Position numbers and translations under genes: made by a program. The notes below the pieces were generated by a model. The model ran no database searches, was not told the origin of the DNA, and saw nothing but the letters and a program-made list of their open reading frames with translations. This document shows positions 15,682 to 24,350 of a stretch of DNA of 64,000 nucleotides, piece after piece. The stretch's first letter is position 1; each line of letters begins with the position of its first letter. Source of the DNA: Maricaulis sp965228215 (GTDB lineage Bacteria > Pseudomonadota > Alphaproteobacteria > Caulobacterales > Maricaulaceae); NCBI GenBank assembly GCA_965228215.1, contig OZ245800.1:2170001-2234000 (forward strand), written 5' to 3'.

Positions 15682-17204
15682 TGCAGATTTTCGCCAATCT
15701 TTTGCCGGCGGACATCGCCGCGCACGCGCCTGTCCTGGTCGTCGTGATCCCGCTGATCATGTCGGCGGTCTGCGCCTTCATGCCCAATGGCCGTGCCGGT
15801 TGGGTGGTGACGCTGATCACCTCCGCACTGGTGGCCTTCGTGTCCCTGGCCCTGCTGGGCCAGGTCTTCGAGACGGGGCTGATTTCCTATCATCTCGGCG
15901 GCTGGGCGCCGCCCATCGGTATCGAATACCGGGTGGATGCGCTCAACGGCATGCTGCTGCTTCTGGTGGGCGTGATCGGCTTCCTGTGCGTGATCTACGC
16001 GCTTCCGAGTGTCGCCGACGAGATCGACGAGAAGAAACAGGCCCTGTTCTACTCGGCCTTCCTGGTCTGCCTGACCGGTCTGCTCGGGGTGACGATCACC
16101 GGCGATGCGTTCAACGTCTTCGTCTTCCTCGAGATCAGCTCGATCTCGACCTACACCATCATCGCGATGGGGGCGGGCAAGGATCGCCGGGCCCTGACAG
16201 CGGCGTATAACTACCTCATCCTCGGCACGATTGGCGCGACCTTCTTCGTCATCGGTGTCGGCTTCCTCTATGCCGCGACCGGCACGCTGAACATGGCCGA
16301 CATGGCGCGCATCCTGGCCGAACAGGGCCATGACCGTGTCACCCAGGCGGCGTTCGCCTTCATCGTTGTGGGCCTTGGCCTGAAGGCGGCGATGTTCCCG
16401 CTGCACGTCTGGCTGCCGAATGCCTATGCCTTCGCACCGAATTTCGTGACGGCCTTCCTGGCATCGACCGCGACCAAGGTCGCGTTCTACGTACTCATCC
16501 GCTTCCTGTTCGGTGTCTTCCATCCGGACGTGAATTTCGTGGCGATGTCCTTCACCTGGATCTTTGCCGTGGTGGGTGTGATTGCCATGATGGTGGCGTC
16601 CGTTCAGGCGGTCTTCCAGACCGATGCCCGGCGCCTCCTGGCATATTCGTCCGTCGCCCAGGTCGGCTACATGATGCTGGGCCTAGGCATGGGGACGGCC
16701 CTCGGCCTCTCCGCCGGTCTGTTACACCTCATGAACCACGCCCTGATGAAGGGCGCGCTGTTCATGGCGCTTGGCGCCTTCGCGCTGAAATTCGGCGTGC
16801 GCCGCATCAGTGATCTGCACGGTTTTGGCCGCACGATGCCGGTTTCGGCCTCGGCCTTCACCATTGCCGGCCTGTCGCTGGTGGGTGTGCCGCTGACGAT
16901 CGGGTTCACATCCAAATGGTATCTCATCTCCGCCGCGCTCGAGCGTGGCTGGTGGTGGGCTGTCGCGGCGCTGATCATCTCCTCGCTCCTGGCCCTGGCC
17001 TATGTGACCAAACTCCTCGGAGCGATCTGGATGGAGAAGTCTCCGACGCATCACGGCGAGGCGGTCTCCCCGACCCACGCGCCGTGGATGGCCGTGGTGC
17101 CGATGATGATCCTGGCGCTCGCCAACATCTATTTCTTCTTCCATTCGGAACCCCTGGTGTCGCTGGCCCAGCGGGCCGCCGAAGCCGTGCTGGGAGGGCA
17201 GTAA
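15681..17204 (+). CDS. mrpD: Mrp/Mnh antiporter subunit D
   Basis: Starting at the ATG at 15681, the product has 507 residues and about fourteen helices. It carries the proton-pumping antiporter core GLKAAMFPLHVWLPNAYAFA with the key Lys, followed by a second conserved Lys (STATKVAFY), as in MrpD and complex I subunits NuoM/NuoN. The early motif FLEISSISTYTIIAMG is also typical. It is the first of three large antiporter-like subunits in this operon and the one in the position of MbhH. Confidence 0.94.
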   Translation: MQIFANLLPADIAAHAPVLVVVIPLIMSAVCAFMPNGRAGWVVTLITSALVAFVSLALLGQVFETGLISYHLGGWAPPIGIEYRVDALNGMLLLLVGVIGFLCVIYALPSVADEIDEKKQALFYSAFLVCLTGLLGVTITGDAFNVFVFLEISSISTYTIIAMGAGKDRRALTAAYNYLILGTIGATFFVIGVGFLYAATGTLNMADMARILAEQGHDRVTQAAFAFIVVGLGLKAAMFPLHVWLPNAYAFAPNFVTAFLASTATKVAFYVLIRFLFGVFHPDVNFVAMSFTWIFAVVGVIAMMVASVQAVFQTDARRLLAYSSVAQVGYMMLGLGMGTALGLSAGLLHLMNHALMKGALFMALGAFALKFGVRRISDLHGFGRTMPVSASAFTIAGLSLVGVPLTIGFTSKWYLISAALERGWWWAVAALIISSLLALAYVTKLLGAIWMEKSPTHHGEAVSPTHAPWMAVVPMMILALANIYFFFHSEPLVSLAQRAAEAVLGGQ

Positions 17205-17207
17205 GCC

Positions 17208-18716
17208 ATGACGCCATCGCTTTCTCTCGCCCTCGCCCTGGCCATTCCGGCCTTCGGCGGTATTGCGGTTGCCCTGCTCGGGCATTTCGTGCCGAACAAG
17301 CCGAATTACCGTGAAGCGGCCACCCTGGTTTCCGCGGTGCTGCTGGCCTTCAATGTCGCCTTCCTCGTGGAGATCGCGGCGGACGGTCCGCAACTCATCC
17401 TCGCGACTATCACGCCGGCGCTGGAATTCGCCGGACGCGAATTCGCACCGCTGCAACTGGCTTTCCGGCTGGAACCGCTCGGTGCGGTCTTCGCAGCCGT
17501 GGCCAGCGGTCTGTGGATCGTCAATTCGCTCTATTCGATCGGATACATGCGCGGCAATGCCGAGAAGAACCAGACGCGTTTCTACGTCTGTTTCTGTATC
17601 GCCATCGGTTCCGCCATGGGCGTGGCCCTGTCCGGCAATCTGCTGACGATGTTCCTCTTCTACGAGGTGTTGTCGCTGTCGACCTATCCGCTGGTGACCC
17701 ACAAGGGTGACGAGAAGGCCAAGCGCGGCGGTGCGATCTATCTCGCCATCCTGATGGGAACCTCGATCGGCCTGTTCCTGCCAGCCGTCATCGCGACGCA
17801 TTTCCTGGCGGGTTCGACGGATTTCGTTTCCGGAGGTCTGCTGGCCCTGGCGGGCGTGACGCCGATGGTCGCGGGCATTCTCCTGGTGATGTTTGCCTTC
17901 GGTATCGGCAAGGCTGCGCTGATGCCGGTCCATCCCTGGCTGCCCAACGCCATGGTCGCGCCGACGCCGGTTTCGGCCCTGCTGCACGCCGTGGCCGTGG
18001 TCAAGGCGGGTGTGTTCTCCATCCTCAAGGTCGGCACCTACATCTTCGGACCCGGACTGATTGCGGCGGCGCCGACATCGGATGCCCTGGCCTGGATTGC
18101 CGGAATCTCGATCGTGCTGGCATCGGTCATCGCGCTCACCAAGGACAATCTGAAGGCCCGTCTGGCCTTCTCGACCGTGTCGCAATTGTCCTACGTGACG
18201 CTGGGCGTGATGCTGGCCTCGCCGCTGGCCATGCTGGGCGGCGCGCTGCAGATCGTCATGCACGCCTGGGGCAAGATCACGCTCTTCATGAGCGCGGGTG
18301 CGATCTACACCGCCACCAAGAAGACCGAGATCTCGCAGATGCGCGGCCTCGGGCGGCTCATGCCCTGGCTCTTCATCGCCTATACGGCCGGTGCCCTGTC
18401 GATCATCGGCCTGCCGCCCTTCGGCGGGACCTGGCCGAAACTCTTCCTGCTGCAGGGCGCGTGGGAATCCGGTCATGCGATCCTGATGATCGCGCTGATC
18501 GCCTCGTCGATCCTCAACGTGGCCTATCTCCTGCCGCTGCCGGCGCGCGGTTTCTTTGAACCGCCCGAGGAGGCGAGCCTGAAGAAAACACCGCCGATGA
18601 TGGTGATCCTGCCGCCGGTACTGACCGCGGCCGGTATCTTCCTGCTGTTCTTCCTGATCGGTCCGCTGCGTGACTATCTGGAACCCGTATTCATGACCGC
18701 GGAGGCCGCGCAATGA
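17208..18716 (+). CDS. Mrp antiporter large subunit, MrpA-N/NuoL-like
   Basis: The 502-residue, fourteen-helix protein has the core GKAALMPVHPWLPNAMVAPT followed by PVSALLHAVAVVKAGVFSI, a pattern closer to NuoL and the N-terminal domain of MrpA than to MrpD. An early FYEVLSLSTYPLVTHKG is also in the family style. It could supply the antiporter half missing from the small MrpA-C gene at 14037. The C-terminal 300-residue extension of full MrpA is absent. It starts four bases after mrpD. Confidence 0.88.
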   Translation: MTPSLSLALALAIPAFGGIAVALLGHFVPNKPNYREAATLVSAVLLAFNVAFLVEIAADGPQLILATITPALEFAGREFAPLQLAFRLEPLGAVFAAVASGLWIVNSLYSIGYMRGNAEKNQTRFYVCFCIAIGSAMGVALSGNLLTMFLFYEVLSLSTYPLVTHKGDEKAKRGGAIYLAILMGTSIGLFLPAVIATHFLAGSTDFVSGGLLALAGVTPMVAGILLVMFAFGIGKAALMPVHPWLPNAMVAPTPVSALLHAVAVVKAGVFSILKVGTYIFGPGLIAAAPTSDALAWIAGISIVLASVIALTKDNLKARLAFSTVSQLSYVTLGVMLASPLAMLGGALQIVMHAWGKITLFMSAGAIYTATKKTEISQMRGLGRLMPWLFIAYTAGALSIIGLPPFGGTWPKLFLLQGAWESGHAILMIALIASSILNVAYLLPLPARGFFEPPEEASLKKTPPMMVILPPVLTAAGIFLLFFLIGPLRDYLEPVFMTAEAAQ

Positions 18717-19012
18717 GCGAGCAATCCGATCACAAGGACGAACTCGTCCATCCGCTGGCCCGGCCCTTCCTGTGGCTGGATGCCAAATGGCTGAAGTCCA
18801 GCATGATCTTCATCCTGGGCGCGATCGTTGTCCTCTTCGTGGCGCTGGACGGTTTCCGCGAGCCGCATGTGGGTGCGGAAGCCTGGTTCGGCTTCTATGC
18901 CTGGTGGGGTTTCGGGTCCTTCGTTCTGGCCGTCATGGGCGGCTGGGTGCTGATCCGCGGCCTGCTCGAACGTCCGGAAGACTATTGGGACAAGGAGGCT
19001 GACGATGAGTGA
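18713..19012 (+). CDS. small two-helix membrane protein of the antiporter operon
   Basis: A 99-residue protein with two probable helices (about 29-47 and 60-84), a charged N-terminus and an acidic C-terminus (DYWDKEADDE). I do not recognise the family. It overlaps its neighbours by four and eight bases, and its 3' end carries the strong ribosome site AAGGAGG used by the next gene. It is likely an accessory subunit of the antiporter complex. Confidence 0.8.
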   Translation: MSEQSDHKDELVHPLARPFLWLDAKWLKSSMIFILGAIVVLFVALDGFREPHVGAEAWFGFYAWWGFGSFVLAVMGGWVLIRGLLERPEDYWDKEADDE

Positions 19013-20780
19013 TTTCCTCATTCAGGTCTCTCCCGCCTGGCCGGTCATCATCGCCGGCATGCTGGCGGCGATCTTCCCGATCCATGAAGTGCGCAAGGGC
19101 CTGGCCCTGGTCGCTCCGATCGCAGCGGGCGCCCTTTGGGCGATCGCACCGACCGGTGCCCATGTCGGCGGTGTGTTCGAATTCGGCGGTTTCGTGCTCG
19201 AGACCTACCGGTTCGACGGTCTCAGCCGGATCTGGGGTCTCGTCTTCATCATCGCAGCCTTCATCAATGGTCTGTACGGCCTGCATGAACGCGACCGCCT
19301 GGCAGACGCGTCCGGCCTGATCTATGCCGGCGCGGGTCTTGGTGCCGTCTTCGCCGGCGACCTGCTGACGCTGTTCTTCTTCTGGGAACTGACGGCGATC
19401 TCCTCGGTCTTCCTGATCTGGGGTGCGCGCAACCAGGCCGCCTACAAGGCTGGCCTGCGCTATCTCGCGATCCATGTCCTCTCGGGCGTGCTGCTGCTGA
19501 CCGGTGCGGTCATCCGCGCCAACGAGACCGGCAGCTGGGCGTTCGACGACAGCCTGTCGATCGACACGCTGGGCGGGTTCCTGATCTTCTTCGCCTTCGG
19601 CATCAAGTGCGCCTTCCCCTTCCTGCACAACTGGCTGCAGGACGCCTACCCCAAGGCGACGATCACGGGTGCGGTCGTGCTGTCCGCGTTCACCACCAAA
19701 CTGGCGGTCTACGCGCTGGCTCGGGGTTATGCGGGCACGGAGATCCTTATCTATATCGGCGCGATCATGACCGCATTCCCGGTCCTGTTTGCCGTCGTCG
19801 AGAATGATCTGCGCAAGGTCCTGTCCTATTCGCTGAACAACCAGCTGGGCTTCATGGTGGTCGGTGTCGGTATCGGTACCGAACTCGCCATCAATGGCGC
19901 CGCGGCGCACGCGTTCGTGCACATCATCTACAAGGCGCTGCTCTTCATGAGCATGGGCGCTGTGCTGCTGCGTGTCGGTACGGTCAAGGCGTCCGAACTG
20001 GGCGGTTTGTTCAAGTCGATGCCGGCAACGGCCCTGTTCTGTCTGATCGGGGCAGCCTCGATCTCGGCCTTCCCGCTCTTCTCGGGCTTCGTGGCCAAGG
20101 CCATGACGCTTGCCGCGCTGGCCTATGAGGTCAGCCACGGCCATGGCGAGTATCTGTGGGTCTGGTTCGTGCTGCTGTTTGCCTCGGCCGGTGTGCTGGA
20201 ACATTCGGGCATCAAGATTCCCTACTTTGCCTTCTTCAGCCATGACCGCGGCCACCGCGTCCGCGAGGCGCCGGTCAACATGCTGATGGCGATGGGTATT
20301 GCCGCGCTGATCTGCATCTATCTCGGCATGCCGAACCTGTTCGGTCTGAATGGCGGTTTCAACACGCTCTACAATCTCGTGCCCTTCCCGGAAGTGGCTC
20401 ACGAGTACGGGACACATCTGTTCGATGCGAACCATATCGTGGGGCAGATGCAATTGCTGATGGGTGCGATGTTCGCCTTCGCGGTCCTGGTCCGGCTGGG
20501 CTGGTATCCGGAGGAGAAGAAATCGCAATATCTCGACACCGACTGGTTCTATCGCCGGGCCGCCGACGGCCTGGCCCGCTGGTCCTGGGCCATGATGGAT
20601 CGCCTGACCGCGGCGATCAGCAATGTCATCGCCCGCCAGCGCGAGCGTTTCGGTGGCAAGATGCATGAGGCCTTCAGCCCCGCTGGTGCGCTGAGCCGGG
20701 ATATCCCCAGTGGATTGCTGGCGATCTGGACAAGTGCCTTGCTCGCAATCGTTCTGCTGATCGCCTATTTGGCGCCGTAG
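19005..20780 (+). CDS. Mrp antiporter third large subunit, NuoM/MrpD-like
   Basis: The 591-residue protein has the antiporter core FGIKCAFPFLHNWLQDAYPK followed by a second conserved Lys (LSAFTTKLAVYALARG) and FFFWELTAISSVFLIWGARN. It has more than fourteen helices and a C-terminal extension of about 100 residues ending in another helix. It is the third large antiporter-like subunit, so the complex could have three ion-translocating units. Ribosome site AAGGAGG six bases upstream. It is the last gene before a strong terminator. Confidence 0.9.
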   Translation: MSDFLIQVSPAWPVIIAGMLAAIFPIHEVRKGLALVAPIAAGALWAIAPTGAHVGGVFEFGGFVLETYRFDGLSRIWGLVFIIAAFINGLYGLHERDRLADASGLIYAGAGLGAVFAGDLLTLFFFWELTAISSVFLIWGARNQAAYKAGLRYLAIHVLSGVLLLTGAVIRANETGSWAFDDSLSIDTLGGFLIFFAFGIKCAFPFLHNWLQDAYPKATITGAVVLSAFTTKLAVYALARGYAGTEILIYIGAIMTAFPVLFAVVENDLRKVLSYSLNNQLGFMVVGVGIGTELAINGAAAHAFVHIIYKALLFMSMGAVLLRVGTVKASELGGLFKSMPATALFCLIGAASISAFPLFSGFVAKAMTLAALAYEVSHGHGEYLWVWFVLLFASAGVLEHSGIKIPYFAFFSHDRGHRVREAPVNMLMAMGIAALICIYLGMPNLFGLNGGFNTLYNLVPFPEVAHEYGTHLFDANHIVGQMQLLMGAMFAFAVLVRLGWYPEEKKSQYLDTDWFYRRAADGLARWSWAMMDRLTAAISNVIARQRERFGGKMHEAFSPAGALSRDIPSGLLAIWTSALLAIVLLIAYLAP

Positions 20781-20803
20781 AAACCGGGACTTATCCGGAA
20801 AGA

Positions 20804-20835
20804 AGAGCGCAACACGTAGAGGTTGCGCTCTTTTT
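20804..20835 (+). terminator. Rho-independent terminator of the antiporter operon
   Basis: Ten-base perfect arms (AGAGCGCAAC 20804-20813, GTTGCGCTCT 20822-20831) with an 8-base loop run into a T-rich tail. Confidence 0.93.
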
Positions 20836-20930
20836 CTTTGCGTTTAATCTAGGAATAATATCCCCATCGCGGAAATCATTCATAGCATGACAAGAGGAAT
20901 TGCGGACTGGCCAGGAGTGGAGTGAGCAGG

Positions 20931-21275
20931 ATGACCAGTATCAATGCGCAAAGACTTGAGGATCAGGCCCGGGCGCGGCTCGCCCAGAGTGCCGTTGCCT
21001 TTGCCTTCGGGGTCGAGCCCGACGAATTGCAAGCACCCACGCGGCGATCGAGGAAAACCGCCTTTGCCCGGCAGGCCGCCATGTATCTTGCCCATATCGC
21101 GTTCGAGCTCAGCCTGTCGCGCGTCGCCTCCGCCTTCGGCCGTGACCGGTCGACCGCCGCGCATGCGTGCCACCGGATCGAGGATCATCGGGATGATCTG
21201 GAATTTGATGCCCACATGGATGCGCTGGAGACCTGTCTGCGTTCTGCTCCGCTGGGCGTGAGGGAACAATCATGA
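20931..21275 (+). CDS. stand-alone DnaA domain IV-like DNA-binding protein
   Basis: The 114-residue protein (ATG 20931; GGAG eight bases upstream; GTG 20922 possible) matches the DNA-binding domain IV of DnaA: FGVEPDELQAPTRRSRKTAF, ARQAAMYLAHIAFELSLSRV and AFGRDRSTAAHACHRIEDHR, the last equivalent to the GRDHST helix that reads DnaA boxes, with His replaced by Arg. No ATPase domain is present. It could bind DnaA-box-like sites and compete with DnaA, but this is inferred. It overlaps the DUF6456 gene by four bases (ATGA), a pairing I recall from other Alphaproteobacteria. Confidence 0.85.
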   Translation: MTSINAQRLEDQARARLAQSAVAFAFGVEPDELQAPTRRSRKTAFARQAAMYLAHIAFELSLSRVASAFGRDRSTAAHACHRIEDHRDDLEFDAHMDALETCLRSAPLGVREQS

Positions 21276-22006
21276 TCGCCCCGCCGGCCTGGCTGAAACG
21301 GCTCCGTTCGCCCGGGCGGCGCCTGTTGCAGGACGGGCAGGGCCGGTTCGGTATCTATCCCGGCGGTGATCGCCGGCGCCGGCCGGTGGCGAGGATCAGC
21401 GGGGAGGCCTTCCGCCAGGCCCGGGCGTCCGGTCTGATCTGCGAGGCCGGGGAGGGCTGGTCCCTGTCTGAACCGGGACAGGCCGCGCTGGACCGGACAA
21501 TGGCGGGCGGCGTCGATCACGCAGCACCGAAACGGGTGATGGCGCGTCGCGAACTGGGTGAACGGAATGGCCGTTCCACCACCCACGCCGTCAATCTTGC
21601 AGAATCTCCGCTGCACAAATGGACGGGCGTGCTGGAAGCCTGGCAGATAGAGGCCGGCGAACGATACCGGCGCGATTATCTCGGCTCGACCCTGTCGGCG
21701 ATCGGTGTGAGTGACTGGCTGCGTCCGCCCGGCAGCACGCCATCACCGGCATCATGCGGGCCGGACCGTGCGCCGATTGCCCGCCTGGATGCCCGTCAGC
21801 GCGTGCTGGATGCGCGCAATGCCCTGGGCAACCAGATGAGCCGGCTGGCGGATGCGGTGCTTGTGGAGGAGGAGGGCCTGGCTTCGCTGGAACGCCGTTT
21901 CGGCTGGCCGGCCCGGTCTGGCGCGGGACTGGTACGTATCGTCCTGACCCGGCTGGCAGAGATCTATGGTCTCGCGCCCGGGCCCGGGGTCGGGAACGCT
22001 GCCTAG
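21272..22006 (+). CDS. DUF6456 domain protein
   Basis: The 244-residue soluble protein has an N-terminal winged-helix-like part (ARISGEAFRQARASGLICEA, WSLSEPGQAAL) and a C-terminal DUF6456-like part (ESPLHKWTGVLEAWQIEAGE through AEIYGL). Function is unknown; family members occur beside the DnaA-like small protein, and the two are translationally coupled here. Its last four bases overlap the convergent sufE gene. Confidence 0.75.
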   Translation: MIAPPAWLKRLRSPGRRLLQDGQGRFGIYPGGDRRRRPVARISGEAFRQARASGLICEAGEGWSLSEPGQAALDRTMAGGVDHAAPKRVMARRELGERNGRSTTHAVNLAESPLHKWTGVLEAWQIEAGERYRRDYLGSTLSAIGVSDWLRPPGSTPSPASCGPDRAPIARLDARQRVLDARNALGNQMSRLADAVLVEEEGLASLERRFGWPARSGAGLVRIVLTRLAEIYGLAPGPGVGNAA

Positions 22007-22422
22007 CCGGCGGCGGCCTGCCGGATCCGGCCGATCATCGAGTTCAGGCCGTTGGAGCGCTGGGGCGACAAGTGTTCGGCGAGGCCGATCCGGGCGAGGA
22101 CTTCTCGCGCGTCCACGGAGAGGATCTCCTCGCTGGTGCGGCCGGAATAGAGACGCAGAAGCAGGGCGGCCAGACCGCGCACGATGTGGGCATCGCTGTC
22201 GGCCCGGAAGTTCAGCACGTCACCATCGCGGTCCGTGATGAGCCAGACCTGGCTGACACAGCCCTTCACGCGATTGGCGTCATTGCGATCTGCCTCGGCG
22301 AGCGGTTCGAGCGCCTTGCCCATGTCGATGAGATAGCGATAGCGCTGTTCCCAATCATCTAGCAGGTCGAACTCGTCGACGAGATCGTCTGTTTCTTCGT
22401 GAATGCTGGTGGTCGCGGTCAT
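22003..22422 (-). CDS. sufE: SufE family sulfur-acceptor protein
   Basis: A 139-residue protein with the SufE pattern: DWEQRYRYLIDMGKALEPL near residue 23, then the active-site region RVKGCVSQVWL with Cys55, which receives persulfide from a cysteine desulfurase (SufS) for iron-sulfur cluster assembly. The conserved C-terminal helix LSPQRSNGLNSMIGRIR is present. It stands apart from any suf operon, which is not in this window. Confidence 0.93.
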   Translation of the reverse strand: MTATTSIHEETDDLVDEFDLLDDWEQRYRYLIDMGKALEPLAEADRNDANRVKGCVSQVWLITDRDGDVLNFRADSDAHIVRGLAALLLRLYSGRTSEEILSVDAREVLARIGLAEHLSPQRSNGLNSMIGRIRQAAAG

Positions 22423-22507
22423 GCCGCGGAGGTAATGCCCGGTGAGGTATTGATCAAGTCACCTCGGGCAGTGCGTGTCTTCGACAGGGCCTGATGCGGC
22501 CGGGCTG

Positions 22508-22777
22508 TCAGGAGCGTTCGCCTTCCTGGTGTTCCTCAATGGCGCTCTCGATGCGTTCGACGGCCATGTCCGCGAGGAAGCCGCCAAGGCGGAAGGCTTC
22601 TTCACCGGCTTCGCAAACTGCTTCGCGGTCTTCGCACCATTCGCCAACCTGGGCGCCGGCATCAATCCGGGTCTCGGCTACATCAAAGGGCAGGTCCATG
22701 GCCTCACCTGCGAAATCGCGGGGGACAAAGACGCTGACAATGGCAAGCCAGAAGGCGGCACGGAGCAAAAACATCAT
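22508..22777 (-). CDS. small exported DUF5330-like protein
   Basis: With the ATG at 22777 (site GAGGTGA) the product has 89 residues and an N-terminal hydrophobic segment (MMFLLRAAFWLAIVSVFVP). The rest is acidic with two Cys (EWCEDREAVCEAGEEA), a pattern I recall for DUF5330 proteins of Alphaproteobacteria. Function unknown. The two Cys might form a disulfide in the periplasm. Confidence 0.65.
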   Translation of the reverse strand: MMFLLRAAFWLAIVSVFVPRDFAGEAMDLPFDVAETRIDAGAQVGEWCEDREAVCEAGEEAFRLGGFLADMAVERIESAIEEHQEGERS

Positions 22778-23182
22778 TGGCAATTCACCTCAAACCGATA
22801 TCGACCGGATACGGACCGGCCTCACGATGCACAAACGAGGCTAGGGAAATCAGGCCCTCAAAGCGAGCGAATCCCCCGTTAACCAAAAATAGCGTCCGAA
22901 TTTGGCGCAGATCTTTTTCGTAAAATTTGCGCGCAATTTTAGCCAGTACCGTATCGATACACTTTTCGTTAACACTTGGCGTCGTGCCAGAAAGCCGGAA
23001 ATCCGGGATCCGCAAGGGTTTTTGCGCGAGTCCGGGGGCTCTCCATGGTTTCCGGGAAAGCGGGAATTTGCCGGAAATTATCTGGTTGGAGCTGTGATTG
23101 CGGCCGCGAGATCGGGCGCATTCCCCAAAAGGTTGCGGTTTGCGACCCGTTAATCGGGCCGGAAAGTGTTAATTTCGGCACT
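22778..23182. other. gene-poor stretch of about 400 bases
   Basis: No convincing coding frame is present. It is less GC-rich than its surroundings in the part from 22870 to 22980 and contains two GTTAAC sites (22878 and 22968), a palindrome TTGCGCGCAA near 22926-22935 within A/T flanks, the small hairpin CCCG-TTAAT-CGGG near 23148, and short repeats of CCGGAAAT. It must hold the promoter of the DUF5330 gene and could hide a small RNA. Confidence 0.4.
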
Positions 23183-23209
23183 AAAAAACCGGCCAAATTG
23201 GCCGGTTTT
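23183..23209 (-). terminator. terminator of the secreted Cys-containing protein gene
   Basis: Read on the minus strand, the arms AAAACCGGCC and GGCCGGTTTT enclose AATTT and end in a run of six Ts. It lies 26 bases past the stop of the gene at 23235. Confidence 0.9.
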
Positions 23210-23234
23210 CGTGCTCTTTCGAAGGGTTTCGGCG

Positions 23235-24248
23235 TCAGTTGGTGCCGGTTGTGGCGGAGGCGCCGAGGCAGCGGCTTACGTCCAGGAGGGCATGTTCAGC
23301 GATGCAGAAACTGTCCTCATACTTGAAATGGCCGGCGGCCACGCATTGCTGGAGATCGAGCCGGACCCAGGCCATGCAACGCTCGACCGTCGGGTCGGAC
23401 ATGAGGGCTTCCAGGGCCGCGGCGGAGCGCGCCGGGTCCGTTGAAATCGACTGAAGAGCTGCGACCGACAGGATGCGACCGACACGATCACGGTCGGCGG
23501 ACTGGATGCGGCGGCCGACATCCAGGCTGAGCTGTGGGGAGGCGGCCGTCTCGGCGGCTGCGCCCGCACGCGAGGCGAAGAGGGCGGAGGCCGGAACCGC
23601 GCGGCGCCCGTTATTGAGACTCAGAAGGACATCCTCGCGCAGATCGATCGGACGATTGGCGGTATTCTCGATGGCGGCCAGACGGTCCTGGCGATCGCGG
23701 GAGCGGACATTCGCCCAGCGCTCGCTCTGGAGATCATAGGCTGCCGAGCGAAAACGCTCGCTGACTTCGCGGATTCGCGCCGAATCGCTCTCGATCGCGT
23801 TGACGACGGAGCGCTGAGCCGAACCGGCATGCTCGAAACTGGTGGCATAGGCCGGGTCGTACATGAGACCCATCATGGCCGTATCGGTACCGTAATAGTC
23901 GGCAACCTCGCGAACATCGTCGAGATATTCAGGGTGCTGGGCCGCGATCAGGGCTGTATAGGCGATCCAGGCGCGGACCAGACGGTCCTCGCCGTAGAAG
24001 GCCGTCAGACGATCCATCGCCGAGTCGAGATCCGCACCGGATCCGATCGGGGCGCTGTTAAGATCGGCCACGACTTCGTGGAAAGCGGCATATTCGCCAA
24101 CCGGGCCAAGGACTTGATCGGATGTGACTGTGGTGTCGGATTGCCCGGCTGCCAACTGTAGAGCCGGTGCGGGACTGACACCATCCGCCCGATCATCATC
24201 ATCGACGGCGGTGATCAAAGCCAGTGCGGCCAGAACAGTGCTCAACAT
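23235..24248 (-). CDS. exported protein of unknown function
   Basis: The 337-residue product starts with a hydrophobic segment (MLSTVLAALALITAV) that could be a short signal peptide, followed by a mostly alpha-helical body. The C-terminal 70 residues contain four Cys (VERCMAW, LQQCVAAG, SFCIAEH, SRCLGA) that may form two disulfides, consistent with a periplasmic location. The site GAGGAGG precedes the ATG. I do not recognise the family. It is divergent from the histidine kinase gene with which it shares a 195-base intergenic region containing repeated sites. Confidence 0.8.
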   Translation of the reverse strand: MLSTVLAALALITAVDDDDRADGVSPAPALQLAAGQSDTTVTSDQVLGPVGEYAAFHEVVADLNSAPIGSGADLDSAMDRLTAFYGEDRLVRAWIAYTALIAAQHPEYLDDVREVADYYGTDTAMMGLMYDPAYATSFEHAGSAQRSVVNAIESDSARIREVSERFRSAAYDLQSERWANVRSRDRQDRLAAIENTANRPIDLREDVLLSLNNGRRAVPASALFASRAGAAAETAASPQLSLDVGRRIQSADRDRVGRILSVAALQSISTDPARSAAALEALMSDPTVERCMAWVRLDLQQCVAAGHFKYEDSFCIAEHALLDVSRCLGASATTGTN

Positions 24249-24350
24249 GGTAACGCCTCCTCAACCCGGTACGTGACCATTCTGCCTTGCCTTGAGTCTG
24301 TCTCCAAGAGGTGAATCCGGACGAATCGCCCCACGCTTTCCCAAATCAAT

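Noticed and set aside
16722..18713. Long minus-strand open frame of 663 codons antisense to the antiporter genes
   Set aside because: It is rich in His, Arg, Gln and Gly typical of the antisense frame of GC-rich membrane protein genes, and overlaps two well-supported genes completely.
18933..20666. Minus-strand open frame of 577 codons opposite the third large antiporter subunit
   Set aside because: Same antisense shadow composition; the plus-strand gene has clear family motifs.
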